DNA of 64,000 bases from Marinimicrobium locisalis (GTDB lineage Bacteria; Pseudomonadota; Gammaproteobacteria; Pseudomonadales; Cellvibrionaceae): contig NZ_JBDLLG010000002.1 in NCBI RefSeq assembly GCF_039822625.1, positions 62,001 through 126,000 of the forward strand, written 5' to 3'. Each line of letters begins with the position of its first letter. The stretch's first letter is position 1. Under the pieces are notes generated by a model. It was not told where the DNA came from. It saw only the letters and a list, made by a program, of their open reading frames with translations, and did not search any database. Below are positions 16,067 to 24,391 of the stretch, piece by piece. The translations under genes were made by a program, and so were the position numbers.

Positions 16067-16684
16067 ATGCTTTATCGAGTGCTTTTTGACGCGAACCGCT
16101 ACCGTCTTCCCCTATGGGACCAGGACCAGATCGCCCGGTATGTTTCCGATGACGATATTGAGCATTTGATCGATATGAACGGTGCCCCGATTTCCCACAA
16201 GGGCGTCTTCCCCGAACCGCTGAAGATGTCATTCGAACCCCGATTTCCCGGAGACAAGAAACTCGAAATCCCGGACATCGCGATTCTTGAAGGCCGTTTA
16301 TACCTCAACGCCAAAGCTCTCCAGGTTCTCAAACCCTTGCTTGAAGCCGACGGAGAGTTTTTGGATCTGGTCGACGAGCGGGGGGAGCCTGGAGCGCTTT
16401 TCACCCCAATGCACGTTGCCGAGGACGTAGAGGCCATTGATTGGAACAAAACCGTCCTTTCTGATTGGGCGGGCTTTGAGCACCTGAGTTTCCACGAGAA
16501 CAAAGTTCATCCATGGAGGGTGTTTAGAACTCGAAAGGACGGCTATCAGGGACTCTTTTGTCAAGAAGATCCTGTAGTAAAAGCGATACGGCAATATGAA
16601 CTGACCGGTGCGTACATTACGGAAGACCTAGCTTCGATACACCCCATAGCATTTTCTGAGGTTGCATCAGGGAATATCAGTTAG
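16067..16684 (+). CDS. Putative immunity protein (DUF1629/Imm43-like)
   Basis: Cytoplasmic protein of 205 residues with no signal or membrane segment, acidic overall. Features such as FPEPLKMSFEPRFPGDKKLEIPDIAILEGRLYLNAKALQVLKPLLEADGEFLDLVDERGEPGALFTP resemble the DUF1629 immunity family, where a ligand-like 'G.LxLNxxAxxxLxPLLxxxGE.L' segment is typical. It begins one base after the stop codon of the AHH nuclease tip, the usual toxin-immunity order. It probably binds and neutralises that nuclease. The family name is tentative; the toxin-immunity pairing is supported by position. An imperfect hairpin (AGGGAC...GTCCCT near 16738-16762) follows and may end the transcript. Confidence 0.5.
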   Translation: MLYRVLFDANRYRLPLWDQDQIARYVSDDDIEHLIDMNGAPISHKGVFPEPLKMSFEPRFPGDKKLEIPDIAILEGRLYLNAKALQVLKPLLEADGEFLDLVDERGEPGALFTPMHVAEDVEAIDWNKTVLSDWAGFEHLSFHENKVHPWRVFRTRKDGYQGLFCQEDPVVKAIRQYELTGAYITEDLASIHPIAFSEVASGNIS

Positions 16685-16885
16685 ACAATAGCGGAGGTGC
16701 GGCTACAAATGAGAATGAGCTCAATTCGCCGATCTTAAGGGACATCATCTGCCGCGTCCCTAAAGCTAGGGTTGATACATCTACATCGAATCCTAGGTCC
16801 AATTTAGTTAAAAAATACTTTAAGCTCTTGATTCTATTGTATATTTTTCGCTTCCTTGCGAGAAAATACTGTGTCAGGTTATGCG

Positions 16886-16902
16886 ATAAAGTGACACTTT
16901 AT
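16886..16902. repeat. 17-bp palindrome beside gyrB
   Basis: ATAAAGTG A CACTTTAT is a perfect palindrome with 8-base arms, 24 bases past the gyrB stop codon. The right half (TGACACTTTAT) recurs at 11704-11714 on the other side of the accessory island. It could be a weak terminator, an operator or an integration footprint. Confidence 0.4.
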
Positions 16903-16925
16903 GTGGCTATCAACAAAGGTTTTCG

Positions 16926-19346
16926 TTAAACATCCAGGTTCGCCACCGCCAACGCATTGGACTCAATAAAGTCCCGCCGCGGCTCCACGTGGTCGCCCAT
17001 CAGGGTGGTAAAGATCTGGTCAGCGGCAATCGCGTCCTGAACCGTAACCCGTAGCATGCGACGGGTTTCGGGGTTCATGGTGGTGTCCCACAGTTGGTCG
17101 GGATTCATTTCGCCCAGGCCCTTATAGCGCTGAATGTTGTAGCCTTTGCGGGACTCTTTCATCAGCCATTCCAAGGCTTCATCGAAAGTGGTGACGGACT
17201 GAGTCTTTTCACCACGCTGAATATAGGCCCCTTTCTCGATCAGGTTGACCAACTTTTCACCCAGGGCCAAGATGGCCTTGTACTCACCCGAGGCGAAGAA
17301 ATCGTGGGTGAACGGATAATGAGTGGATAGGCCGTGGGCGATAATTTCCACTTCCGGCATAAACAGATGGCGTTCGGTGTCTTCGCGCACGGTAATCATA
17401 TAGCGCTGACTGCCATCGCGGCTGTCCAGACTCAGGCGAGCCAAGAGCTGGTCACACCATTGCTGCATGTGCCCCTGGTCGGCCAAGTGCTCGGGGCTCA
17501 GAGATGGGAGATAGACCATCTGCTCCAGGATTTCGCTGGGATAGAGCCGGGATAGACGGTCGATGGTGTCCATGACGTCCCGGTACTCGTACACCAGCTT
17601 CTCCAGCGCTTCTCCGCTGATTCCGGGCGCGTCGGCGTTGATGTGCAGGCTCGCCCCCTCCAGAGCTGACTGGGTCAGGAAGGCGATCAGAGCGCCCTCG
17701 TCCTTCAGGTATTGCTCGAACTTGCCTTTGCTGATTTTGTACAGAGGCGGCTGGGCAATATAGACGTGGCCGCGCTCAATCAGCTCGCGCATTTGGCGGA
17801 AGAAGAAGGTCAGTAACAGGGTCCGAATGTGGGAGCCGTCGACGTCGGCGTCCGTCATGATGATAATGCGGTGGTAGCGGAGTTTTTCCGGGTCAAACTC
17901 CTGCTTGCCAATGCCACAGCCCAGGGCGGTAATGAGGGTGCCCACTTCGACGCTGGAGAGCATCTTGTCAAAGCGGGCCTTTTCCACGTTCAGGATTTTA
18001 CCTTTCAGCGGCAAAATGGCCTGGGTTTTCCGCGCCCTGCCCTGCTTGGCGGAACCGCCGGCGGAATCACCCTCCACCAAGTATACCTCGGAGAGAGCCG
18101 GGTCTTTTTCCTGACAGTCGGCCAGTTTGCCGGGCAGACCGGCGATGTCCAGCGCGCCTTTGCGACGGGTCATTTCGCGGGCCTTTCGGGCCGCTTCCCG
18201 AGCCCGGGCGGCGTCGATCATTTTGCTGACGACGGCTTTGGCTTCGTTGGGGTTCTCCAACAGGTATTCACCGAATATCTGGTTCATTTCCTGCTCGACG
18301 GCCGTTTTGACCTCGGAGGAAACCAGCTTGTCTTTGGTCTGAGAGGAGAACTTCGGGTCGGGCACTTTGACCGAGATAATGGCCGTCAGCCCTTCTCGGG
18401 CATCGTCCCCGGTAGTGCTCACCTTGGCACGGGCGGAAAGGCCTTCGCGTTCGATATAGCCGTTGAGTGTGCGCGTGAGCGCTGCCCGGAAGCCTGCCAA
18501 GTGGGTGCCGCCGTCGCGCTGGGGAATGTTATTGGTATAACAGAAAAGGTTCTCCTGAAAGGAGTCATTCCATTGCAGGGCAATTTCCACCCCGATCCCA
18601 TCTTCCCTCTCGGCCGACACGATATGAACAGTTTTGTTGATCGGCGTTTTGTTGGTATTCAGATGTTCGACAAAGGCTCTGAGACCGCCTTCGTACTGGT
18701 ACACCTCTTCTTTCGCCGTACGCTCGTCTTTCAGAACAATACGCACGCCGGAGTTCAGGAAGGACAGCTCCCGTAGGCGCTTGGCCAGCAGCTCGTACTG
18801 GAATTCGATGTTGGTGAAGGTCTCGGCTGAGGGTTTGAAGTGCAACTCAGTGCCGGAGCTTTCGGTGTCACCCACGACTTCCAAAGGCTTTTGCGGTACA
18901 CCGTGCTTATAGATTTGCTCGTAAACCTTGCCATTGCGGCGGATAGTCAGCTTCAACTCTTCCGAGAGCGCGTTCACGACGGAAACGCCCACGCCGTGCA
19001 GGCCACCGGACACTTTGTAGGTGTTGTCATCGAACTTCCCGCCGGCGTGCAAGACGGTCATAATCACTTCCGCAGCGGAGACGCCCTCTTCGTGCATTTC
19101 TGTGGGAATACCGCGGCCATTGTCGGACACAGAGACGGTTTCGTTCGGGTGGATAACCACGCGGATTTCCGAACAGTGGCCGGCCAGAGACTCGTCAATG
19201 GAGTTGTCGACAACCTCGAACACCATGTGGTGCAGGCCCGACCCGTCGTCCGTATCGCCGATGTACATACCGGGCCGTTTGCGGACCGCGTCCAGTCCCT
19301 TTAGGACCTTAATACTGGACGAATCGTAATTCTTCTCTTCTGCCAT
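16926..19346 (-). CDS. gyrB: DNA gyrase subunit B
   Basis: Type IIA topoisomerase subunit of 806 residues that supplies the ATPase and TOPRIM domains of the A2B2 gyrase, which introduces negative supercoils. The GHKL ATPase domain starts IKVLKGLDAVRKRPGMYIGDTDDGSGLHHMVFEVVDNSIDE, with GGLHGVGVSVVNALS downstream. The TOPRIM domain shows PLKGKILNVEKAR and IIMTDADVDGSHIRTLLLTFF; the C-terminus has YKGLGEMNPDQLWDTTMNP. Length matches gammaproteobacterial GyrB, including the insertion in the TOPRIM region. It is the last gene of the dnaA-dnaN-recF-gyrB run, 15 bases after recF. The accessory island lies immediately downstream. Confidence 0.98.
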   Translation of the reverse strand: MAEEKNYDSSSIKVLKGLDAVRKRPGMYIGDTDDGSGLHHMVFEVVDNSIDESLAGHCSEIRVVIHPNETVSVSDNGRGIPTEMHEEGVSAAEVIMTVLHAGGKFDDNTYKVSGGLHGVGVSVVNALSEELKLTIRRNGKVYEQIYKHGVPQKPLEVVGDTESSGTELHFKPSAETFTNIEFQYELLAKRLRELSFLNSGVRIVLKDERTAKEEVYQYEGGLRAFVEHLNTNKTPINKTVHIVSAEREDGIGVEIALQWNDSFQENLFCYTNNIPQRDGGTHLAGFRAALTRTLNGYIEREGLSARAKVSTTGDDAREGLTAIISVKVPDPKFSSQTKDKLVSSEVKTAVEQEMNQIFGEYLLENPNEAKAVVSKMIDAARAREAARKAREMTRRKGALDIAGLPGKLADCQEKDPALSEVYLVEGDSAGGSAKQGRARKTQAILPLKGKILNVEKARFDKMLSSVEVGTLITALGCGIGKQEFDPEKLRYHRIIIMTDADVDGSHIRTLLLTFFFRQMRELIERGHVYIAQPPLYKISKGKFEQYLKDEGALIAFLTQSALEGASLHINADAPGISGEALEKLVYEYRDVMDTIDRLSRLYPSEILEQMVYLPSLSPEHLADQGHMQQWCDQLLARLSLDSRDGSQRYMITVREDTERHLFMPEVEIIAHGLSTHYPFTHDFFASGEYKAILALGEKLVNLIEKGAYIQRGEKTQSVTTFDEALEWLMKESRKGYNIQRYKGLGEMNPDQLWDTTMNPETRRMLRVTVQDAIAADQIFTTLMGDHVEPRRDFIESNALAVANLDV

Positions 19347-19361
19347 AACCTAGCTCCGATT

Positions 19362-20471
19362 TCACTGCAATGCTGATTCCGCCTCAGCGGAAACAGTGCC
19401 GTGTTCCACGTGGAACAATTTTGTCGTTACCTCTGCCCGGTCTCGCCAGTCCGCCAGAAGCGGCTCCCTTTCGACACCGGTGATAAAAACCTGGGTATTC
19501 AGTCGCTCGAGCCATTCAACCAGAGTGGCACGATGATTAGCGTCTAACTCCGCGGGTAAGTCGTCTACGAGATAGATGCACTGCCCTGTCGTTTGTTGGG
19601 CGTAGACGTAGCCTTGGGCGATCTTGAGCGCGCACACCACCAGCTTCTGCTGGCCTCGGGAGAGTACGTCTGCTGCCGGCTGGCCTTCGACGTTGATCCG
19701 TAAATCCGCTCGATGGCTTCCCGACTGGGTGTATCCGAGCTGCCGGTCTCGTTCGAAATTGTCCGCCAACACTTGCTGGTATTCTTTCGATTTATCCCAG
19801 CCCCGCGTGTAGGAGATACTGACACCGGGAAGCGGTATAAATGCCTCCAACAGAGACAAAAACATCGGTTCGAATAGCTCGATACAGCGTAGTCGACATT
19901 CGTGAATGCGCTGCGTCAGCTCTATCAGCTCTCGGTCCCAGACCGCCAATTCACTCGGTTCTATTCTATCACGTCGCAGGAGGCTGTTGCGTTGTTTCAG
20001 GCAGCGCTGCGCATTCTTCCAGGCCGGGAAGAAGGAAGGTTCCACGTGGAACACCAACCAATCCATAAACTGACGGCGAATCTTGGGGCTACCCTCCAGC
20101 AAGAGAAAAGTGTGGGCATCGATAACCTGTACTGGAAGGACCGAGGCCAGCTCCGCCACCGACCCTACTGGCTTACCACTCACTTTAAAGCTGACGTCAC
20201 CATTACGGTGGCGCTCCATTCCCACGGGAAACTCGGCACCACCGTGTCGCACCTGGGCAAATAGGGTGAAGCGGTCCCGCTCCCACTGAATCAGCGGCTT
20301 GTGCTTGTGGCTGCGAAAGGAGCGTCCGAGAGAGAGGGTGTGAATGGCTTCCAGCACGCTGGTTTTGCCGGAGCCATTTTCTCCATAAATGAGATTAATG
20401 CGCGGAGACGGCCTGAGGTTGACCGCCTCCAGGTTGCGGAGGGTGTGGATACCAAGACGGGATAGAGTCAT
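19362..20471 (-). CDS. recF: DNA replication and repair protein RecF
   Basis: SMC-like ATPase of 369 residues that helps load RecA at gaps and stalled forks with RecO and RecR. Walker A is in LIYGENGSGKTSVLEAIHTLSLGRSFRS; the ABC signature region reads LSRGQQKLVVCALKIAQG and Walker B IYLVDDLPAELD. Start and N-terminal MTLSRLGIHTLRNLEAV are standard. It sits between dnaN and gyrB with short gaps, as in most gammaproteobacteria. Unusually informative: two parS-type palindromes lie within its coding sequence (19402-19417 and 20038-20053), so this gene doubles as the partition-complex nucleation site. Confidence 0.97.
   Translation of the reverse strand: MTLSRLGIHTLRNLEAVNLRPSPRINLIYGENGSGKTSVLEAIHTLSLGRSFRSHKHKPLIQWERDRFTLFAQVRHGGAEFPVGMERHRNGDVSFKVSGKPVGSVAELASVLPVQVIDAHTFLLLEGSPKIRRQFMDWLVFHVEPSFFPAWKNAQRCLKQRNSLLRRDRIEPSELAVWDRELIELTQRIHECRLRCIELFEPMFLSLLEAFIPLPGVSISYTRGWDKSKEYQQVLADNFERDRQLGYTQSGSHRADLRINVEGQPAADVLSRGQQKLVVCALKIAQGYVYAQQTTGQCIYLVDDLPAELDANHRATLVEWLERLNTQVFITGVEREPLLADWRDRAEVTTKLFHVEHGTVSAEAESALQ
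19402..19417. other. parS: parS centromere site 1
   Basis: TGTTCCACGTGGAACA, a perfect 16-bp palindrome identical to the ParB-binding parS consensus. It lies in the 3' part of recF. ParB and ParA are encoded about 12 kb away at 31.6-33.4 kb. Confidence 0.95.
20038..20053. other. parS: parS centromere site 2
   Basis: GGTTCCACGTGGAACA, 15 of 16 positions of the parS consensus (first base differs), also inside recF and 636 bases from site 1. Two sites in one gene support a partition locus here. Confidence 0.9.
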
Positions 20472-20493
20472 AGAAGGCGCCGAAACGCCTCAA

Positions 20494-21597
20494 TCAAAGG
20501 CGCATCGGCATAACAACGTACAGGGAATCCCCCTCTTCGGGCTCCTCCAGCAAGGCACTACTGTTGGCGTCCGATAGGGTCATCTTGATGTGATCAGAGG
20601 AGATGACGTTGGCCACGTCTTGCAGATAGCTGACGTTAAAGCCCATCTCCACGGACTCTCCAGTGTAATCCACCGCCACCTGCTCTTCCGCCTCTTCCTG
20701 TTCGGGGTTGTTAGCGACGATGGTGACCAGACCGTCATCCAGAAGCAGGCGGACCCCACGATACTTCTCGTTAGACAGAATCGCTGTGCGGGCAAAGGCC
20801 TGCTTGAGCTCCGTGCGGGGCCCAAAAACCACTTTATTGCCCCCGCGCGGCAACACCCGTTCATAGTCTGGAAACTTGCCATCCACAAGTTTGGAGGTAA
20901 AGGTATAGTCCCCGGTACCCACGCGGATGTGGTTGGCACTCAAGGTAATGTCCACCGTGTCATCCACGTCATCCACTAGCCGGGACAGCTCCAGAACGCC
21001 TTTACGGGGCAAAATCGCCTGAATCGTGTCCTCCGCCGCAACGGGTACGGGGCGAGTGCACATTGCCATCCGGTGGCCGTCGGTGGCCACCGCACGGACC
21101 TGCCCTTCCCGGACCTCCCACAACATGCCATTGAGGTAGTAACGAACATCCTGCTGAGCCATGGCAAAGGCCGTGCGCTCGATCAGACGCTTCACTTCCC
21201 GTTGCGGGCAGGCGAACTGTAGGTCGCTCGGCCCGTCTTCTACGTTGGGGAAGTCGCTGGCGGGCAAGGTAGAGAGGGTAAACCGACTGCGGCCGCTTTT
21301 GACCACCATCCGCTGCTCGTCCTGAGCAAACTCAATCATGGAGCCATCGGCCAGGGAACGGCAAATATCCACCAGCTTGCGAGCCGGCACGGTGACTTCC
21401 CCCGCGTCAGAGGGCTCGTCGAGCCCTACCCTGGCCACAATCTCCACCTCCAGATCCGTGCCTGTCAGCGACAGCTGCTCCCCCTCTATCGCCATCAACA
21501 CGTTCGACAAAACGGGAAGGGTTTGGCGGCGTTCGACCACACCGGCCACCAACTGCAGGGGTTTCAACAAGGCCTCTCGGGACACGACAAATTTCAT
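20494..21597 (-). CDS. dnaN: DNA polymerase III beta sliding clamp
   Basis: Sliding clamp of 367 residues, the same size as the E. coli protein. The N-terminus MKFVVSREALLKPLQLVAGVVERRQTLPVLSNVLM is the family signature; the C-terminus ends EEGDSLYVVMPMRL, with the MPMR(L) clamp-edge motif that contacts clamp loader and polymerase. It forms a ring that tethers Pol III to DNA. It lies between dnaA (64-base gap) and recF (22-base gap) on the same strand. No oddities were seen. Confidence 0.98.
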   Translation of the reverse strand: MKFVVSREALLKPLQLVAGVVERRQTLPVLSNVLMAIEGEQLSLTGTDLEVEIVARVGLDEPSDAGEVTVPARKLVDICRSLADGSMIEFAQDEQRMVVKSGRSRFTLSTLPASDFPNVEDGPSDLQFACPQREVKRLIERTAFAMAQQDVRYYLNGMLWEVREGQVRAVATDGHRMAMCTRPVPVAAEDTIQAILPRKGVLELSRLVDDVDDTVDITLSANHIRVGTGDYTFTSKLVDGKFPDYERVLPRGGNKVVFGPRTELKQAFARTAILSNEKYRGVRLLLDDGLVTIVANNPEQEEAEEQVAVDYTGESVEMGFNVSYLQDVANVISSDHIKMTLSDANSSALLEEPEEGDSLYVVMPMRL

Positions 21598-21661
21598 GAT
21601 GGGGTCTCTTCCTATTTATCCTGTAAGGAGTTTCTCGGAATCGGGGATTCCTCGTCGGGTA

Positions 21662-23173
21662 TCAGGTCGTCAGGGAGCGCAGCAGATTCTTCATATCCTC
21701 GCGAATATCCGCATCTTCTTCCTGCATTTGTTTAATCTTGCGACAGGCGTGCAGCACCGTGGTGTGGTCTCGGCCCCCAAATGCCTCGCCAATTTCGGGC
21801 AAGCTGTGGTTGGTGAGCTCCTTGGCCAGCGCCATGGCCACCTGCCTGGGGCGCGCCACGGACCGGCTGCGACGCTTGGATAATAAGTCGTTCAGCTTGA
21901 TCTTGTAGTACTCCCCCACGACCCGTTGGATATTATCGATGCCCACCTGCTTGTCCTGCAAGGCGAGCAGGTCCTTCAGCGCCTCACGCACCAGGTCCAC
22001 GTCGATCGGCCGGCCTGTGAACTGCGCGTTGGCTACCACGCGCTTGAGTGCGCCCTCCAGCTCCCGCACGTTGGACCGAATACGCTGGGCGATGAAAAAG
22101 GCCGCTTCGTGGGGTACATCAACCCCCACCTGGTCCGCCTTTTTCATCAGAATCGCGACGCGGGTTTCAAGCTCGGGCGGCTCCACAGCGACCGTCAGCC
22201 CCCAACCGAAGCGACTCTTCAGCCGCTCTTCCAACCCATTGATCTCCTTGGGGTAGCGGTCACAGGTGAGAATAATCTGCTGCCCCCCCTCAAGCAAGGA
22301 GTTGAAGGTGTGGAAAAACTCTTCCTGGGAACGCTCTTTCCCGGCAAAAAACTGAATATCGTCAATCAGCAGGGCGTCCACCGAGCGATAGTAGCGCTTA
22401 AAGTCGTTGATGGCGTTGAGTTGCAGTGCCTTCACCATATCCGCCACAAACCGTTCGGAGTGGAGGTAGATAACCTTGGCGTTGGGGTTTTTGTCCACCA
22501 GCGCATTACCCACCGCCTGCATCAGGTGCGTCTTACCCAGACCGACACCGCCGTAGATAAACAGTGGATTGTAGGAGCCGCCGGGGTTCTCCGCCACCTG
22601 CCGCGCGGCGGCCAGCCCCAGTTGGTTGGACTTACCTTCGACAAAACTGGTGAAATTGAAGCTACGGTTCAGGTTATTCTTGTGCTTCAGCGCCCCTTCT
22701 ACTTCTACCTGGCTGGCATTATTCCCGCGCATTTCGCCACCCCCGGCGCTTTCGGGCGCGAGCGCATTACTGCCCATTCGGGTGGACGCCGAACCGGCGG
22801 GGGCTGGTCTTTCTTCCTTTATAGGGCGTGCATCGCCAAACGAAGCGCCAGTGCCCGGTTGCCCCTGAGGATACCCGGGTGAGGATGACGGTTGGTTAGC
22901 CGGACGACGGGCCGCTCCGGCCGAGCGCGAGCGAATTCCCACTTCAACACTCTGAACCTGACCACTTTGAAAGTCGGCCACCAGCTCGCGGATGCGGTGC
23001 AGGAACTTTTCGTTCACCCAGTCGCACACAAAACGATTCGGGGCCAGCAGGCGCAGTTGACCCGGATCCGATTCGGCATCAATTTGCAGCGGTCGAATCC
23101 AAGTGTTGAATTGCTGTGAGGGCAATTCATCCTGCAGACTTGACGCGCAAAGCTTCCAGACAGACTCGGGCAA
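21662..23173 (-). CDS. dnaA: Chromosomal replication initiator DnaA
   Basis: Replication initiator of 503 residues. Domain I (MPESVWKLCASSLQDELPSQQFNTWIRPLQ) is followed by a Pro/Gly/Ser-rich domain II linker (about residues 90-170). Domain III is the AAA+ module with Walker A GGVGLGKTHL and Walker B DALLIDDIQFF. Domain IV is the DnaA-box-binding helix-turn-helix containing RSVARPRQVAMALAKELTNHSLPEIGEAFGGRDHTTVLHAC. The start codon is TTG at 23173-23171, with GGGGGAGG about 7 bases upstream; the strong site makes this start convincing. The upstream spacer holds two consensus DnaA boxes, allowing autoregulation. Confidence 0.98.
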   Translation of the reverse strand: MPESVWKLCASSLQDELPSQQFNTWIRPLQIDAESDPGQLRLLAPNRFVCDWVNEKFLHRIRELVADFQSGQVQSVEVGIRSRSAGAARRPANQPSSSPGYPQGQPGTGASFGDARPIKEERPAPAGSASTRMGSNALAPESAGGGEMRGNNASQVEVEGALKHKNNLNRSFNFTSFVEGKSNQLGLAAARQVAENPGGSYNPLFIYGGVGLGKTHLMQAVGNALVDKNPNAKVIYLHSERFVADMVKALQLNAINDFKRYYRSVDALLIDDIQFFAGKERSQEEFFHTFNSLLEGGQQIILTCDRYPKEINGLEERLKSRFGWGLTVAVEPPELETRVAILMKKADQVGVDVPHEAAFFIAQRIRSNVRELEGALKRVVANAQFTGRPIDVDLVREALKDLLALQDKQVGIDNIQRVVGEYYKIKLNDLLSKRRSRSVARPRQVAMALAKELTNHSLPEIGEAFGGRDHTTVLHACRKIKQMQEEDADIREDMKNLLRSLTT

Positions 23174-23578
23174 ACCTAGACCTCCCCCGGCACCTTATTA
23201 TTCACAAAAACGGCTGGTAGTTTACTCCCTATAAATAGAGTTATCCACAGTGCGGAGATCTTTTTTTAAACTGATACGCTTTATTAACACTGACTTTTCA
23301 ATAAGTTATAGATGTAACGACCCTTGCGTTACCCACAGACCAAGGGGTTAAAACCGGTCAACTTTTAACCAACCTTTGTGGATAACCTGTTATTAACCTA
23401 TTGACACCCTCGGCATAAACTGGAACCCATAAAGAATTCGGACAATTTGCGCCCAAAAGCCGACAAAAACCCTTCAATACGTTGCCTTTACCCGCAATAT
23501 TCTATAGAATCCCGCCTCCTTTCCCGCCCCTACAGGCGTGCGGGTGACAATCAGGAATTCGAACGGCAGGTTACTTCC
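23174..23578. promoter_or_regulatory. dnaA-rpmH divergent region with DnaA boxes
   Basis: About 405 bases without a gene. It has two perfect DnaA boxes, TTATCCACA at 23241-23249 (plus) and its complement at 23377-23385, plus a near-match TTACCCACA at 23329-23337, and AT-rich runs around 23260-23310. This arrangement is the site of oriC in Pseudomonas, but here the boxes are fewer than upstream of mnmG. A plausible rpmH promoter is TTGCCT (23482-23487), 17-base spacer, TAGAAT (23505-23510). Confidence 0.65.
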
Positions 23579-23713
23579 ATGAAAAGAACATTTCAGCCCA
23601 GCGTACTGAAGCGCAAGCGCACCCACGGCTTCCGTGCCCGCATGGCCACCAAAAACGGTCGTGCCGTTCTGGCTCGTCGTCGTGCCAAAGGTCGCAAGGC
23701 ACTGGCCGTATAA
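23579..23713 (+). CDS. rpmH: 50S ribosomal protein L34
   Basis: Small basic ribosomal protein of 44 residues: MKRTFQPSVLKRKRTHGFRARM, continuing with a K/R-rich tail, matches L34 along its full length. It binds 23S rRNA in the large subunit. The ORF is open upstream to 23447, but the family length and the start MKRTFQPS fix the ATG at 23579. It opens the rpmH-rnpA-yidD-yidC-mnmE gene run. Confidence 0.98.
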   Translation: MKRTFQPSVLKRKRTHGFRARMATKNGRAVLARRRAKGRKALAV

Positions 23714-23756
23714 GCGCCCGTCTTTGCGCCGCGCCTTCCCTAGTTGTCAGAGTTAA

Positions 23757-24137
23757 GTGGCTTCCGAGGCTTTTCCAAAAGCAAACCGGCTGCTTACCTC
23801 TGGCGACTTTCAGTCGGTGTTTGCCGACGCCCCCTTCCGCGCCTCTCATAAGTATTTCCTGATTCTGGCTCGCCCCAACGAGCGGAACCATCCCCGTCTT
23901 GGCCTGGTCATCGCGAAGAAGCATATTCGCCTGGCGACCGAGCGCAATCGCATGAAACGCTTAATTCGCGAAACTTTTCGCCGCTTACCGCCGACCTCCA
24001 GTGGGTTTGATGTTATTGTATTGGCGCGCAAGGGCATGGACACCCTGGAAAACCGGGAGCTACTCGACCAGCTCGACCGCCAGTGGCGCCGAATCGCCCG
24101 CAAAGTCACCGCCCATACGAATCCGACGACGGGGTAA
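23757..24137 (+). CDS. rnpA: Ribonuclease P protein component
   Basis: Protein of 126 residues that forms RNase P with the catalytic RNA and trims tRNA 5' leaders. The RNR motif region reads ATERNRMKRLIRETFRRLP, with N-terminal FPKANRLLTSGDFQSVF. The start is GTG at 23757, just after an in-frame TAA. It is 43 bases after rpmH and 4 bases before yidD, the standard gene order. The RNA partner gene (rnpB) is not in this window. Confidence 0.97.
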   Translation: MASEAFPKANRLLTSGDFQSVFADAPFRASHKYFLILARPNERNHPRLGLVIAKKHIRLATERNRMKRLIRETFRRLPPTSSGFDVIVLARKGMDTLENRELLDQLDRQWRRIARKVTAHTNPTTG

Positions 24138-24141
24138 GCGC

Positions 24142-24390
24142 ATGCGCTGGCTGGTACTTCGACTCATTTGGCTATACCGCTACCTACTCAGCCCCTGGGT
24201 GGGCAACCAATGTCGCTTCTACCCCAGTTGCTCGCATTACGCGGAAGAAGCGGTCGCACGCCACGGCACTCTGAAAGGGGGTTATTTAACGGTGCGCCGG
24301 CTATTAAAATGCCACCCTTGGCATCCCGGGGGCGAGGACCCTGTTCCAGCCCACCCCAAACCCACACACCCTACTGATGGCAATAATTAA
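24142..24390 (+). CDS. yidD: Membrane protein insertion efficiency factor YidD
   Basis: Protein of 82 residues with the family core LLSPWVGNQCRFYPSCSHYAEEAV and LKCHPWHPGGEDPVP, including the conserved Cys positions. YidD is a small membrane-associated factor that assists YidC-dependent insertion. It starts 4 bases after rnpA and ends one base before the preferred yidC start, so the run is tightly packed and probably translationally coupled. Confidence 0.95.
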   Translation: MRWLVLRLIWLYRYLLSPWVGNQCRFYPSCSHYAEEAVARHGTLKGGYLTVRRLLKCHPWHPGGEDPVPAHPKPTHPTDGNN

Positions 24391-24391
24391 G

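Noticed and set aside
16980..17000. CCACGTGG string in gyrB, and a similar one in atpD near 40077, as extra parS sites
   Set aside because: Only the central 8-10 bases match; flanking positions required for ParB binding differ.
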